DNA from: Oscillospiraceae bacterium
Lineage (GTDB): Bacteria; Bacillota; Clostridia; Oscillospirales; Oscillospiraceae
Direction of reading: 5' to 3'
Assembly: GCA_017455685.1 (NCBI GenBank)
Contig: JAFSZH010000069.1
Location: 1 to 39,913, forward strand
DNA: 39,913 bases
Shown here: piece by piece, positions 32,692 through 39,823 of the stretch
Numbering within the stretch: the stretch's first letter is position 1
Layout: every line of letters starts with the position of its first letter
Made by a program: the position numbers and the translations under genes
Notes under the pieces: model-generated
The model's input: the letters and a program-made list of their open reading frames with translations, nothing else
The model's database searches: none
What the model was told of the DNA's origin: nothing

Positions 32692-33279
32692 ATGAAGCAT
32701 CGTATCATCACCATCAGCCGGGAATTCGGCAGCGGCGGCCGCACCATCGGCCAGGAGGTCGCCAAGCGCCTGGGTCTGCCCTGCTACGACCAGGAGCTCA
32801 TCGAGCGGATGGCGGAGGAGAGCGGTCTCTCCGCGGATTACATCAAAAACGAGAGTGAATCCACCTCCCACAGCAGCTGGACCGCCATGGCGTTCCCCTC
32901 CGGCCGCGCCATCGGCGTGCCCTCCAACCAGGATCTGCTCTGGTCCATCCAGCGCAAGGTGATCCTGGAGCTGGGAGAAAAGGAGGACTGCGTGATCGTG
33001 GGCCGCTGCGCCGACGTGATCCTGGAGAACACCGCGGATCTGCTGAAGGTGTTCATCCACGCGGACTTCGAAGCCCGGGCCAGGCGCATCGTGGAGAAAT
33101 ACGGCGAGACCGAGGTCCCCACCGAAAAACGGCTCCGGGAAAAGGACAAGCGTCGATCCATGTACTATCAGTTCTACACCGACCGGGAGTGGGGCAATAT
33201 CAACCAGTACCACGTGGTGCTCAATTCCAGTGTGCTGGGCATTGAGAAATGCGTGGACGTGATCGCCTCCCTGTACTGA
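32692..33279 (+). CDS. Cytidylate kinase-like family protein
   Basis: 195 residues. The P-loop is a variant, ISREFGSGGRTIG, as in the cytidylate-kinase-like family (AAA_26) common in clostridia. Other features are LGLPCYDQELIERMAEESG and the C-terminal YYQFYTDREWGNINQYHVVLNSS, where the lid and NMP site are short relative to true Cmk (about 220 residues). A phosphotransfer role is inferred; the substrate is unknown. A strong SD (AAAGGAGG) and its own promoter and terminator make it monocistronic. Confidence 0.88.
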   Translation: MKHRIITISREFGSGGRTIGQEVAKRLGLPCYDQELIERMAEESGLSADYIKNESESTSHSSWTAMAFPSGRAIGVPSNQDLLWSIQRKVILELGEKEDCVIVGRCADVILENTADLLKVFIHADFEARARRIVEKYGETEVPTEKRLREKDKRRSMYYQFYTDREWGNINQYHVVLNSSVLGIEKCVDVIASLY

Positions 33280-33287
33280 AGCGGACG

Positions 33288-33335
33288 AAAAAAGCGGCCT
33301 CTGTGTTCCGAAAAGAACGCAGAGGCCGCTTTTTT
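33288..33335. terminator. Bidirectional terminator between the kinase and the AbrB-like gene
   Basis: 13-bp arms AAAGCGGCCTCTG / CAGAGGCCGCTTT, plus inner GTTC/GAAC, with T-runs on both sides. It serves two convergent genes. Confidence 0.93.
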
Positions 33336-33343
33336 GCTTTTCA

Positions 33344-33583
33344 TCACTCGCGCAGCTGCCGCAGGCACTCCCCGCACACCTGTTTCCCGCGGAAAAGCGT
33401 CAGCTGATGGCTGCTGCCGCAGAAAATGCAGGCGGCTTCGTACTTCCGCAGCACGATGGAATCCCCGTCCATGAAGATCTCCACAGGATCGCGGACTTCC
33501 AGATTCATCGTTCTGCGCAGCTCAATGGGCAGGACGACCCGCCCCAGCTCGTCGATCTTGCGCACGATGCCCGTCGCTTTCAT
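33344..33583 (-). CDS. AbrB/SpoVT-family regulator with C-terminal zinc-ribbon motif
   Basis: 79 residues. The swapped-hairpin DNA-binding domain reads MKATGIVRKIDELGRVVLPIE, almost identical in pattern to Bacillus AbrB. Instead of the AbrB oligomerisation domain the tail has C52-x2-C55 and C70-x2-C73, a probable Zn site. AbrB-type proteins are transition-state regulators that repress post-exponential genes. A sigma-A promoter lies upstream, divergent from the spmAB sporulation genes. Autoregulation and control of spmAB are plausible but unproven. Confidence 0.9.
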   Translation of the reverse strand: MKATGIVRKIDELGRVVLPIELRRTMNLEVRDPVEIFMDGDSIVLRKYEAACIFCGSSHQLTLFRGKQVCGECLRQLRE

Positions 33584-33624
33584 CTATCTCACCCCACCAC
33601 CGAAGAGTAACTCTATGTGCTGTT

Positions 33625-33653
33625 ATTGTAAACCAGCATTTTGGAAAAAGCAA
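33625..33653 (-). promoter_or_regulatory. Promoter of the AbrB-like gene
   Basis: Minus strand: TTGCTT (33648-33653), 17-base spacer, TACAAT (33625-33630). Confidence 0.7.
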
Positions 33654-33664
33654 GGGTTTCCGTC

Positions 33665-33694
33665 GGCATAAGGCTGTAAAATCTGGCATAGATT
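33665..33694 (+). promoter_or_regulatory. Candidate sigma-E-type promoter of spmAB
   Basis: CATAGATT (33687-33694) fits the sigma-E -10 pattern CATAnAnT, with GGCATAA (33665-33671) 15 bases upstream as a poor -35. In Bacillus, spmAB is transcribed by sigma-E (established knowledge). Support here is modest. Confidence 0.4.
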
Positions 33695-33717
33695 TTTCAT
33701 GTAAAATACATGAAAAA
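33693..33717. promoter_or_regulatory. Perfect 11-bp inverted repeat upstream of spmA
   Basis: Arms TTTTTCATGTA and TACATGAAAAA flank AAA. It overlaps the start of the predicted spmA transcript and ends 14 bases before the spmA ATG at 33731. It could be an AbrB-type or other operator, or a leader hairpin. Confidence 0.5.
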
Positions 33718-33730
33718 CGAGGTGACGGGA

Positions 33731-34303
33731 ATGACCTGGGCATGGACGCTCCTGGCCGGAGCGGCCTTTCTGTTCGCCGCGGTCCACGGCCGGGGAGCGG
33801 CCGCCGCGGCGGCGCTGACCGAGGGCGCCCGCTCCGCCGTAGAGCTGGCGCTGGGGATGCTGGGGACCGTGATGTTCTGGTCCGGGCTCATGGAGGTGAT
33901 GGACCGGGCCGGGGTCTCCGACGCGCTGGGAAAGCTGCTCCGGCCGGCGCTGGAACGGCTGTTCCCCTCCTGTCGGGAGGACGGGGAGCTGCGCCGGGAT
34001 CTGAGCTGCAACGTCACCGCCAACATGCTGGGGCTGGGCAATGCCGCCACCCCGGCGGGCATTCGGGCCGCGGTGCGGCTGCGCCGTCACGCCGGGGGAG
34101 ACACGGCCTCCGACGAGTTGTGCCGGCTGGCGGTGCTGAACACCGCTTCGGTGCAGCTTCTGCCCGTCACGGCGGCGGCCCTCCGGGCCGGGCTGGGGGC
34201 GGAAAATCCCTTCGACATCCTCCCCGGGGTGTGGGTCACCTCTCTGGTGTCGGTGAGCGTCGGTCTGCTGGCGGAGCGGCTGCTGGAGGGCCGCCGTGGC
34301 TGA
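33731..34303 (+). CDS. spmA: Spore maturation protein A
   Basis: 190 residues with nucleoside-recognition (gate) domain helices. Motifs LGMLGTVMFWSGLMEVMDRAGV and CNVTANMLGLGNAATPAGI, plus LAVLNTASVQLLPVTAAALR, are typical. SpmA and SpmB are needed for spore core dehydration; they are membrane proteins of the mother cell. ATG 33731 has GAGGTG 6 bases upstream; an ATG at 33710 lies inside the inverted repeat and lacks an SD. It overlaps spmB by 8 bases. Confidence 0.92.
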   Translation: MTWAWTLLAGAAFLFAAVHGRGAAAAAALTEGARSAVELALGMLGTVMFWSGLMEVMDRAGVSDALGKLLRPALERLFPSCREDGELRRDLSCNVTANMLGLGNAATPAGIRAAVRLRRHAGGDTASDELCRLAVLNTASVQLLPVTAAALRAGLGAENPFDILPGVWVTSLVSVSVGLLAERLLEGRRG

Positions 34304-34814
34304 GCTGGCAGCGCTGCTGCCCGTGCTGCTGCCCTGCGCCGCGGCGCTGGCGGGGCTGCTCCGGCGGGTGGACGTGTTCGCCGCCCTCACCGACGGCGCC
34401 CGGCGGGGGCTGGAACTCACGGGCCGGATCCTGCCCTCTCTGGCGGTGCTGCTGCCCTGCGTGGCCATGCTCCGGGCCTCCGGGGCCCTCTCCGCGCTGG
34501 AAAATCTGCTTGCCCCGGCGGCGGAGGCTCTGGGCATCCCCCGGGAGACGGTGGCGCTCATGCTCATCCGGCCCCTCAGCGGCAGCGGCGCTCTGGCCGT
34601 GGGCGGGCAGATCATGGCTTCCTGCGGGGTGGATTCCCCGGCGGGGCGCACCGCCGCCGTGATGCTGGGCTCCACGGAGACCACCTTTTACGTATTGAGC
34701 GTCTACTTCGGCGCGGCGGGCATCCGGAAAAGCCGCCACGCCGCCGCGGCCGCGCTGTGCGCCGATCTGGCCGGGTTCCTCACCGCCGCCTGGTGGGTGC
34801 GGAATTTCGGGTAA
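34296..34814 (+). CDS. spmB: Spore maturation protein B
   Basis: 172 residues and hydrophobic throughout. Family segments are the LRRVDVFAALTDGARRGL loop, LLPCVAMLRASGALSALENLL, MLIRPLSGSGALAVGGQIM and LGSTETTFYVLSVYFGAAGI. It is the partner of SpmA in spore dehydration. The start is GTG at 34296, with GGAGGG 5 bases upstream and an 8-base overlap with spmA, so the two should be coupled. It converges on the DUF1934 gene across one terminator. Confidence 0.93.
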   Translation: MAELAALLPVLLPCAAALAGLLRRVDVFAALTDGARRGLELTGRILPSLAVLLPCVAMLRASGALSALENLLAPAAEALGIPRETVALMLIRPLSGSGALAVGGQIMASCGVDSPAGRTAAVMLGSTETTFYVLSVYFGAAGIRKSRHAAAAALCADLAGFLTAAWWVRNFG

Positions 34815-34842
34815 AAAAAGGGCGCGGCATTTTGCCGCGCCC
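34813..34842 (-). terminator. Terminator after the DUF1934 gene
   Basis: 9-bp arms GGGCGCGGC / GCCGCGCCC, ATTTT loop. On the minus strand T7 follows; on the plus side no T-run is present, so spmB lacks a clear terminator of its own. Confidence 0.85.
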
Positions 34843-34856
34843 CACATAAACTGGTT

Positions 34857-35315
34857 TCAGTTGGGCCAGAGGATATCCGAGCTGTGGCTGGGCTTGGGCT
34901 CCTGGACCTGGATGTAAAACCGGTTCCGGCCCACCACGGCCTGGTCCACGTCCACGGTGTACTCGATCTCCATCACGCCGCCGTGCTGGTCCAGATTTTT
35001 GCGGATCTTCCGGGTGTCCAGCCCCATGGTGGTGGAGCCGAAGGGAGTCTCGTAGAGGAAGTAGTGCTTCTTGCCCTCCTCGAACTCCATGGTGGAGGTG
35101 GTGACGCCCTCCCGGGACAGGGTAACGGTCCGGGGCCCCACGGAAACGGAGGTCCTGGTCCCCTCCATGCCGGTGAGCTCCGTTTCCTCCCAGGTCATAC
35201 GGATCTCGTCGGTGTCCACGCCGTACTGTCCCGCCGTGACAAGCTGCATGCTGTCCGGACCGTGGGGCGTGCTCTGGACGCCGGTGACGGAGATCAAAAC
35301 TTCTTTCATCTGCAT
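34857..35315 (-). CDS. DUF1934 family protein (calycin-like)
   Basis: 152 residues. The pattern MKEVLISVTGVQ, MTWEETELTGMEGTRTSV, GPRTVTLSREG, TPFGSTTMGL and MEIEYTVDVDQ matches the DUF1934/YwiB family, predicted beta-barrels of unknown function. ATG 35315 follows AAGGAGG by 8 bases; the next ATG is two codons in. A strong sigma-A promoter lies upstream, divergent from the 135-residue hypothetical. Confidence 0.87.
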   Translation of the reverse strand: MQMKEVLISVTGVQSTPHGPDSMQLVTAGQYGVDTDEIRMTWEETELTGMEGTRTSVSVGPRTVTLSREGVTTSTMEFEEGKKHYFLYETPFGSTTMGLDTRKIRKNLDQHGGVMEIEYTVDVDQAVVGRNRFYIQVQEPKPSHSSDILWPN

Positions 35316-35377
35316 AAAGGGTTCCTCCTTCCCTGTATCGGTGGGTCCGTTGGCCGGATCGCTCCGGGGTAGTGGAC

Positions 35378-35406
35378 ATTATATGTCATAGTATCGGTCT
35401 TGACAA
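35378..35406 (-). promoter_or_regulatory. Promoter of the DUF1934 gene
   Basis: Minus strand: TTGTCA (35401-35406), 17-base spacer, perfect TATAAT (35378-35383). Confidence 0.8.
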
Positions 35407-35418
35407 GAAAAATTTGTA

Positions 35419-35447
35419 TGGAAAATCCTTCGGGCCCCTGCTATAAT
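35419..35447 (+). promoter_or_regulatory. Extended -10 promoter of the 135-residue hypothetical
   Basis: TGCTATAAT: a TG at 35439-35440 and perfect TATAAT at 35442-35447. The -35 position holds only TGGAAA. Confidence 0.6.
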
Positions 35448-35498
35448 ATGATAACGCATTCTCCGGGGCGATGCCCGGGACAAAAGGAGTGGTGAAGC

Positions 35499-35906
35499 AT
35501 GCAGATCGAACTCACGGAAAAAGAATTCCGCCGTCTTTTGGACATGGTATATATCGGCAACTGGATCCTGAACTCCTGCCGGGAGAACGACCGCTTCGCC
35601 ATTTATGACGATCTGGAGGAAAAAATGTTCGCCCTCTGCCGGGAGCACGGCATGGCCTCTCTGGTCCAGCGCTGGGAGGGTCACGACTATCCGTCCCAGG
35701 CCTTTCAGGAGGGTGGCATCCACGAGGCCATCGCCGACTACGAGGACGCGGTGTTTTACGACATTCTGGCCGAGGAGCTGGCCCGCCGGGATATGGACGA
35801 GGAGCAGATCAGCCAGTACGACGACCGGGAGCTCTCCGAGCGGATGGAGGTCTACTTCGACGAATTTGAAAAGAACGGCATCGACAACGTAAAAATCGAC
35901 CTGTGA
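35499..35906 (+). CDS. Conserved-looking acidic protein of unknown function
   Basis: 135 residues, acidic and predicted mostly helical, with no membrane segment. Segments include LTEKEFRRLLDMVYIGNWILNS and EAIADYEDAVFYDILAEELARRD. I do not recognise a named family. The start is supported by AAGGAG 9 bases upstream and an extended -10 promoter. Its terminator also carries the ribosome-binding site of the following SpoVAC-type gene. Confidence 0.8.
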   Translation: MQIELTEKEFRRLLDMVYIGNWILNSCRENDRFAIYDDLEEKMFALCREHGMASLVQRWEGHDYPSQAFQEGGIHEAIADYEDAVFYDILAEELARRDMDEEQISQYDDRELSERMEVYFDEFEKNGIDNVKIDL

Positions 35907-35927
35907 GCGCCCCGGGCGCATAAGCCG

Positions 35928-35965
35928 CCGCCTTCCGGAAAAACTGTTCCGGGAGGCGGTTTTTT
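35928..35965 (+). terminator. Terminator whose 3' arm holds the SD of the next gene
   Basis: 13-bp arms 35928-35940 and 35947-35959 (one G-T pair), AAACTG loop, T6 at 35960-35965. GGGAGG at 35951-35956 is within the right arm, and the next ATG is at 35967. Confidence 0.85.
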
Positions 35966-35966
35966 C

Positions 35967-36410
35967 ATGGATATGACCAATCGGGAATACAACGAGTATA
36001 TCAAGGCCAGACAGGAGCGTTCCCCGCTGGGAACGGACGTGCTCCGGGCCTTCGCCGTGGGCGGGCTGATTTGCGCCGCCGGGGAAGGGCTCTCCGCTTT
36101 TTATCGTTCCCGGGGGCTGGACGCCCGGGACGCGGGCACCGCCGTGGCCATGACGCTGGTGTTTCTCGGCGCTCTGCTCACCGGGCTGGGGATCTACGAC
36201 GACGCGGCCCGCTTCGCCGGGGCCGGGACGCTGGTGCCCATCACGGGCTTCGCCAACGCCATGGCGGCGCCGGCCCTGGAATTCAGGCGGGAAGGGCTGA
36301 TCCCGGGCACGGCGGTGAAGATCTTTACCATCGCCGGGCCGGTGATCGTCTACGGTATCGTATCCAGCGTGGTCTACGGTCTGGCGCTGGTGCTGTTCTC
36401 GTTGGTATGA
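35967..36410 (+). CDS. spoVAC: SpoVAC/SpoVAE-type stage V sporulation membrane protein
   Basis: 147 residues with about four helices. The family block GLDARDAGTAVAMTLVFLGA, LLTGLGIYDDAARFAGAG and TLVPITGFANAMAAPALEFR is clear; SpoVAC and SpoVAEb share this fold, so the symbol is tentative. SpoVA proteins form the channel for dipicolinic acid in the spore inner membrane. It stands alone here instead of in the spoVA operon. The only SD, GGGAGG, lies 10 bases upstream within a terminator stem, so translation may be limited unless transcription starts inside the hairpin. Confidence 0.9.
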   Translation: MDMTNREYNEYIKARQERSPLGTDVLRAFAVGGLICAAGEGLSAFYRSRGLDARDAGTAVAMTLVFLGALLTGLGIYDDAARFAGAGTLVPITGFANAMAAPALEFRREGLIPGTAVKIFTIAGPVIVYGIVSSVVYGLALVLFSLV

Positions 36411-36413
36411 CCG

Positions 36414-36444
36414 AAAGCGCCGGGGCTTCCCCGGCGCTTTTCAT
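36414..36444. terminator. Terminator between the SpoVAC-type gene and the hexosaminidase
   Basis: 12-bp arms AAAGCGCCGGGG / CCCCGGCGCTTT with a 3-base loop. It separates convergent genes, and the hexosaminidase stop codon begins at the next base. Confidence 0.85.
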
Positions 36445-37682
36445 ATCAGCCCTGCGGCGTGCTTGTATTCCAGGATCCGGATGACGCTCTCGTCCATCCG
36501 CCCGGTCGGGATCGTCCCGTCCTCCGCCGCGGAGAGCACCGCGCGGTATGCTTCTCCCAGGTCCAGGGGCATCAGCAGCAGGTCGCAGCCCGCCTGCAGG
36601 GCGGCCAGCGCCGCCTCCCCGGAGGTGTGATACCGGGCGATGCCGCCCATGGACAGAGCGTCGGTGATCACCAGGCCGTCAAAGCCCAGCTCTTCCCGGA
36701 GGAGCCCGGTGACGACGGCGCGGGAGAGAGACGCGGGGGTGCTGTCCCCCGTTACCGCCGGTACGGCGATGTGACCCACCATCACCGCGCAGCCGGTGAG
36801 GTCGTTGATCCGGTAGGGGACCAGCTCGCAGTCCAGAAGCTCCTGTTTCGTCTTTTCCGTGACCGCCAGGGCCAGATGGCTGTCCTGGGCGGTGTCGCCG
36901 TGGCCGGGAAAGTGCTTGTACACGGGGATGATCCCCGCCGAAGCCAGACCGCGGGCCATGGCTCCCGCCATCAGCGCGGCCTCCGCGGCGTCGGAGGAAA
37001 AGGCCCGGCTGCCGATCACGGGGTTATACGGATTGGTGTTCACGTCCGCCACCGGGGCGAAATCCACGTTGAAGCCGTAGGCGGTGAGATACCCGCCGAT
37101 GGCGGCGCCCATTTCCCAGGCGGCGTCGCTGCCCCGGGCGCCCACGGCGGCGGCGCTTTCATATACAGGCAGGGAAAAGCCCTCCGCCCCGGCCAGCCGG
37201 GTGACCATGCCGCCCTCCTCGTCCACGGCGATGAAGAGCGGGGTCTTGGAGGCGTTCTGCAGCGCCGCGGTGAAGGCCGAGAGCTGCTCCGGCGAGGTGA
37301 TGTTCTTGCCGAAAAAGGCCACGCCGCCCACCGGGTAGCGGACCAGCATGTTCCCGATGCTCTCGCTCATTCCCGTCACGCCGGGAGAGGCGGAGTCCTC
37401 GATCTGGCCGATCTGCTGGGAGGGGTCCAGGGCGTCGGGCCGGACGATGAAGAGCTGGCCCACCTTTTCCTCCAGCGTCATGTTTGCCAGCAGCTCCTCC
37501 GCCCGGAAGGGGTCCGGCGTGGGGGTGGGTTGCTCCGGCAGGGGCGTGGCCGTGGGCCGGGGCGTGGCGGTCACCGCGGGCGAGGGGGCGGCCGTGGGCG
37601 CGGCGGTCCCGGCGCGCATGGTGCAGCCCGTCAGCAGCAGCGCCGCCGACAGCAGCGTCATGATTCGTTTTTTCCCGTCCAT
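36441..37682 (-). CDS. nagZ: Glycoside hydrolase family 3 beta-N-acetylhexosaminidase lipoprotein
   Basis: 413 residues. The signal MDGKKRIMTLLSAALLLTGC ends in a lipobox (LTGC). It is followed by a Thr/Pro-rich linker of about 40 residues and a GH3 domain with KHFPGHGDTAQDSHLALA (catalytic His/Asp dyad of NagZ-type enzymes), DEEGGMVTRL and ITDALSMGGIA (nucleophile Asp). It removes N-acetylglucosamine from muropeptides or chitin fragments outside the cell. ATG 37682 has AAGGGAG 8 bases upstream; a longer frame to 37943 overlaps rplQ and is rejected. Anchor and linker mirror those of the metallophosphoesterase at 15839. Confidence 0.92.
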   Translation of the reverse strand: MDGKKRIMTLLSAALLLTGCTMRAGTAAPTAAPSPAVTATPRPTATPLPEQPTPTPDPFRAEELLANMTLEEKVGQLFIVRPDALDPSQQIGQIEDSASPGVTGMSESIGNMLVRYPVGGVAFFGKNITSPEQLSAFTAALQNASKTPLFIAVDEEGGMVTRLAGAEGFSLPVYESAAAVGARGSDAAWEMGAAIGGYLTAYGFNVDFAPVADVNTNPYNPVIGSRAFSSDAAEAALMAGAMARGLASAGIIPVYKHFPGHGDTAQDSHLALAVTEKTKQELLDCELVPYRINDLTGCAVMVGHIAVPAVTGDSTPASLSRAVVTGLLREELGFDGLVITDALSMGGIARYHTSGEAALAALQAGCDLLLMPLDLGEAYRAVLSAAEDGTIPTGRMDESVIRILEYKHAAGLI

Positions 37683-37755
37683 GCCCGTTTCTCCCTTCGG
37701 TCTTTCCATCTTCTGGATGAAATCAGCGTCGTTTCGGTTCACTTGGAAAACCGAT

Positions 37756-37785
37756 AAAGCGCCGCAGATCAGACTGCGGCGCTTT
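37756..37785 (-). terminator. Terminator of the ribosomal alpha operon
   Basis: 12-bp arms AAAGCGCCGCAG / CTGCGGCGCTTT with a 6-base loop, about 30 bases after rplQ. Confidence 0.85.
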
Positions 37786-37815
37786 TCTCGTCTTGTCTCG
37801 CTTTCGGCGTGAAGA

Positions 37816-38157
37816 TCACACCAGCTCGATGACCGCCATCTCGGCGGCGTCGCCCTTGCGGGTGCCGATGCGGGTGATCCGGGTATAGCCGCCGTTGCGG
37901 TCCTTGTATTTGGCGGAAAGCTCGTCAAAGGTCCGCTTGGCAACGTCCTCGCGGGTGATGAAGGTCAGGGCCTGGCGGTAGTTGTTCAGGCCGCCCTGCT
38001 TGCCCAGGGTAATCATCTGCTCGGCCAGAGGAGCGATCTCCTTGGCGCGGGTGATGGTCGTCTCCATGCGTCCCTTATCCAGGAAGTCCGTGACCTGCTG
38101 GCGGAGCATCGCCATGCGCTGATCGGTAGTCTTACCGAGTTTTCTGTTAGCAGGCAT
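37816..38157 (-). CDS. rplQ: 50S ribosomal protein L17
   Basis: 113 residues. The start MPANRKLGKTTDQRMAMLRQQ and the ITTRAKE-like ITRAKEIAPLAEQMI and GGYTRITRIGTRKGDAAEMAVIELV segments match L17. It is the last gene of the operon rpsK-rpsD-rpoA-rplQ, 17 bases behind rpoA with an AGGAGG SD. Confidence 0.97.
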   Translation of the reverse strand: MPANRKLGKTTDQRMAMLRQQVTDFLDKGRMETTITRAKEIAPLAEQMITLGKQGGLNNYRQALTFITREDVAKRTFDELSAKYKDRNGGYTRITRIGTRKGDAAEMAVIELV

Positions 38158-38174
38158 TGCTTGTTTCCTCCTAT

Positions 38175-39128
38175 TTACTGGTTGTTGTCGTCGCTGGCCA
38201 GGGACAATCCCATCATGGCGAGCTTATGCTCGACCTCTTCCAGAGATTTGCGGCCAAGGTTGCGGACCTTGATCATTTCGTCCTGCGTCTTGTTGATCAG
38301 ATCCTCGACGGTGTTGATGTTGGCGCGTTTCAGACAATTGAAGCTGCGAACGGAGAGATCCAGTTCCTCGATGGTCATCTCCAGCACCTGATCCCGGGGC
38401 TGCTCCTGGCGCTCCACAACCATGGAACGGTTGCCGGCCACGTCGGACAGGTCGGTGAACAGGGTGAAGTGCTCGCACAGGATCTGGGCGCCCATGCTCA
38501 CGGCGTCCCGGGCGGAGATGGTCTTGTCCGTCCAGACCTCGATGGTCAGCTTGTCAAAGTCGGTCTGATTGCCCACGCGGGTATTCTCGACAGTATAGTT
38601 GACCTTCAGGACCGGGGAGAAGATGGAGTCCACGGGGATGGTGCCGATGATGGGGGTGGCCAGCTTGTTGTGCTCGGCGGTGACGTAGCCCCGGCCGCGG
38701 CCCACGGTGAGCTCCATGGACAGGGAAGCGTCCGGGCCCAGGGTGGCGATGTGGTGCTCGGGGTTGAGGATCTCAACCTCGCTGTCCGCCTTGATGTCGC
38801 CGGCGGTCACTTCGCACTCGCCGGAGGCTTCAATATATACCGTCTTGGGAGTATCGCTGTGCAGCTTGGCAATGATGCCCTTCACGTTCAGAACGATCTC
38901 CGTAACATCCTCGGTGACGCCGGGGATGGTGGAAAACTCATGCTGGATCCCGGCGATCTTGATGCGGGTGACCGCCGTTCCGGGCAGGGAGGAGAGAAGG
39001 ACACGCCGCAGGGAGTTGCCGAGTGTCGTGCCGTAGCCGCGCTCCAGGGGTTCAACGATGAACTTGCCGTAATGCTCCTCGGAAGGAGTCTCGATGCACT
39101 CGATGCGCGGCTTTTCAATTTCAATCAT
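38175..39128 (-). CDS. rpoA: RNA polymerase alpha subunit
   Basis: 317 residues. The N-terminal assembly domain has [32 protein letters not shown]. The C-terminal domain has [22 protein letters not shown] and [15 protein letters not shown], the helix-hairpin-helix that contacts UP-element DNA and activators. AAGGAGGG lies upstream, behind a 75-base gap with a small hairpin. Confidence 0.98.
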   Translation of the reverse strand: MIEIEKPRIECIETPSEEHYGKFIVEPLERGYGTTLGNSLRRVLLSSLPGTAVTRIKIAGIQHEFSTIPGVTEDVTEIVLNVKGIIAKLHSDTPKTVYIEASGECEVTAGDIKADSEVEILNPEHHIATLGPDASLSMELTVGRGRGYVTAEHNKLATPIIGTIPVDSIFSPVLKVNYTVENTRVGNQTDFDKLTIEVWTDKTISARDAVSMGAQILCEHFTLFTDLSDVAGNRSMVVERQEQPRDQVLEMTIEELDLSVRSFNCLKRANINTVEDLINKTQDEMIKVRNLGRKSLEEVEHKLAMMGLSLASDDNNQ

Positions 39129-39149
39129 GTAGTACCCTCCTTAAAATGT

Positions 39150-39170
39150 CGGCGTTGTTGAGAAACGCCG
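39150..39170 (-). other. Small hairpin in the rpsD-rpoA intergenic region
   Basis: 7-bp arms CGGCGTT / AACGCCG with a 7-base loop and no T-run, about 10 bases before the rpoA SD. It could tune rpoA translation or mark an RNA-processing site. Confidence 0.35.
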
Positions 39171-39203
39171 CGAAAAAAGTCAGCTTACCAATCAGGCGGG
39201 GTA

Positions 39204-39803
39204 TTACTTGGAATACAGCTCGACGATCAGGTGCTCCTCGACGGGGAAGTCCACGTCTTCGCGGGTGGGCAGCGCCACAACCTTGCCGACCATATTGGTA
39301 GCGTCAAACTCCAGCCATCTGGGGATGGTGTGGTAGGCGTTGTCCTCAAGATTGGTCTTGAACCGCTCCACGCTGCGGCTGCTCTCCTTGAGAGCAATGA
39401 CCATGCCGGGCTTCACCTGGTAGCTGGGGATGTTGACCTTCTTGCCGTTGACGGTGAAGTGGCCGTGGTTCACCAGCTGACGGGCCTCGCGCCGGGTGGC
39501 GGCGTAGCCCAGGCGGAACACCACGTTGTCCAGGCGGCGCTCCAGCTGGATGAGCAGGTTCTCGCCGGCCTTGCCGGGCATCCGCTCGGCCTTCTCATAG
39601 TAGCCGCGGAACTGCTTCTCCAGCACGCCGTAGACGAACTTGACCTTCTGCTTTTCCTGCAGCTGGGTGGCGTACTCGGACTTCTTCTTGCGGGACTGGT
39701 TGTTGCTGTTGCGGGTGGTTTCCTTCTTATAGTAGCCCATAGCGGCGGGGCTGATGCCCAGCGCCTTGCAGCGCTTGGCGATAGGCTGTCTGTTCTTTGC
39801 CAT
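39204..39803 (-). CDS. rpsD: 30S ribosomal protein S4
   Basis: 199 residues. [19 protein letters not shown] and the S4 RNA-binding domain ([27 protein letters not shown]) are clear. The N-terminal zinc-finger cysteines of C+ S4 proteins are missing apart from one, so this is the zinc-free form. S4 nucleates 30S assembly and often represses its own operon. Confidence 0.98.
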   Translation of the reverse strand: MAKNRQPIAKRCKALGISPAAMGYYKKETTRNSNNQSRKKKSEYATQLQEKQKVKFVYGVLEKQFRGYYEKAERMPGKAGENLLIQLERRLDNVVFRLGYAATRREARQLVNHGHFTVNGKKVNIPSYQVKPGMVIALKESSRSVERFKTNLEDNAYHTIPRWLEFDATNMVGKVVALPTREDVDFPVEEHLIVELYSK

Positions 39804-39823
39804 TACACTCTAACCTCCTTCAA

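Noticed and set aside
36441-37943. 500-residue extended hexosaminidase
   Set aside because: The extension overlaps rplQ in another frame; lipoprotein signal and SD fit the start at 37682.
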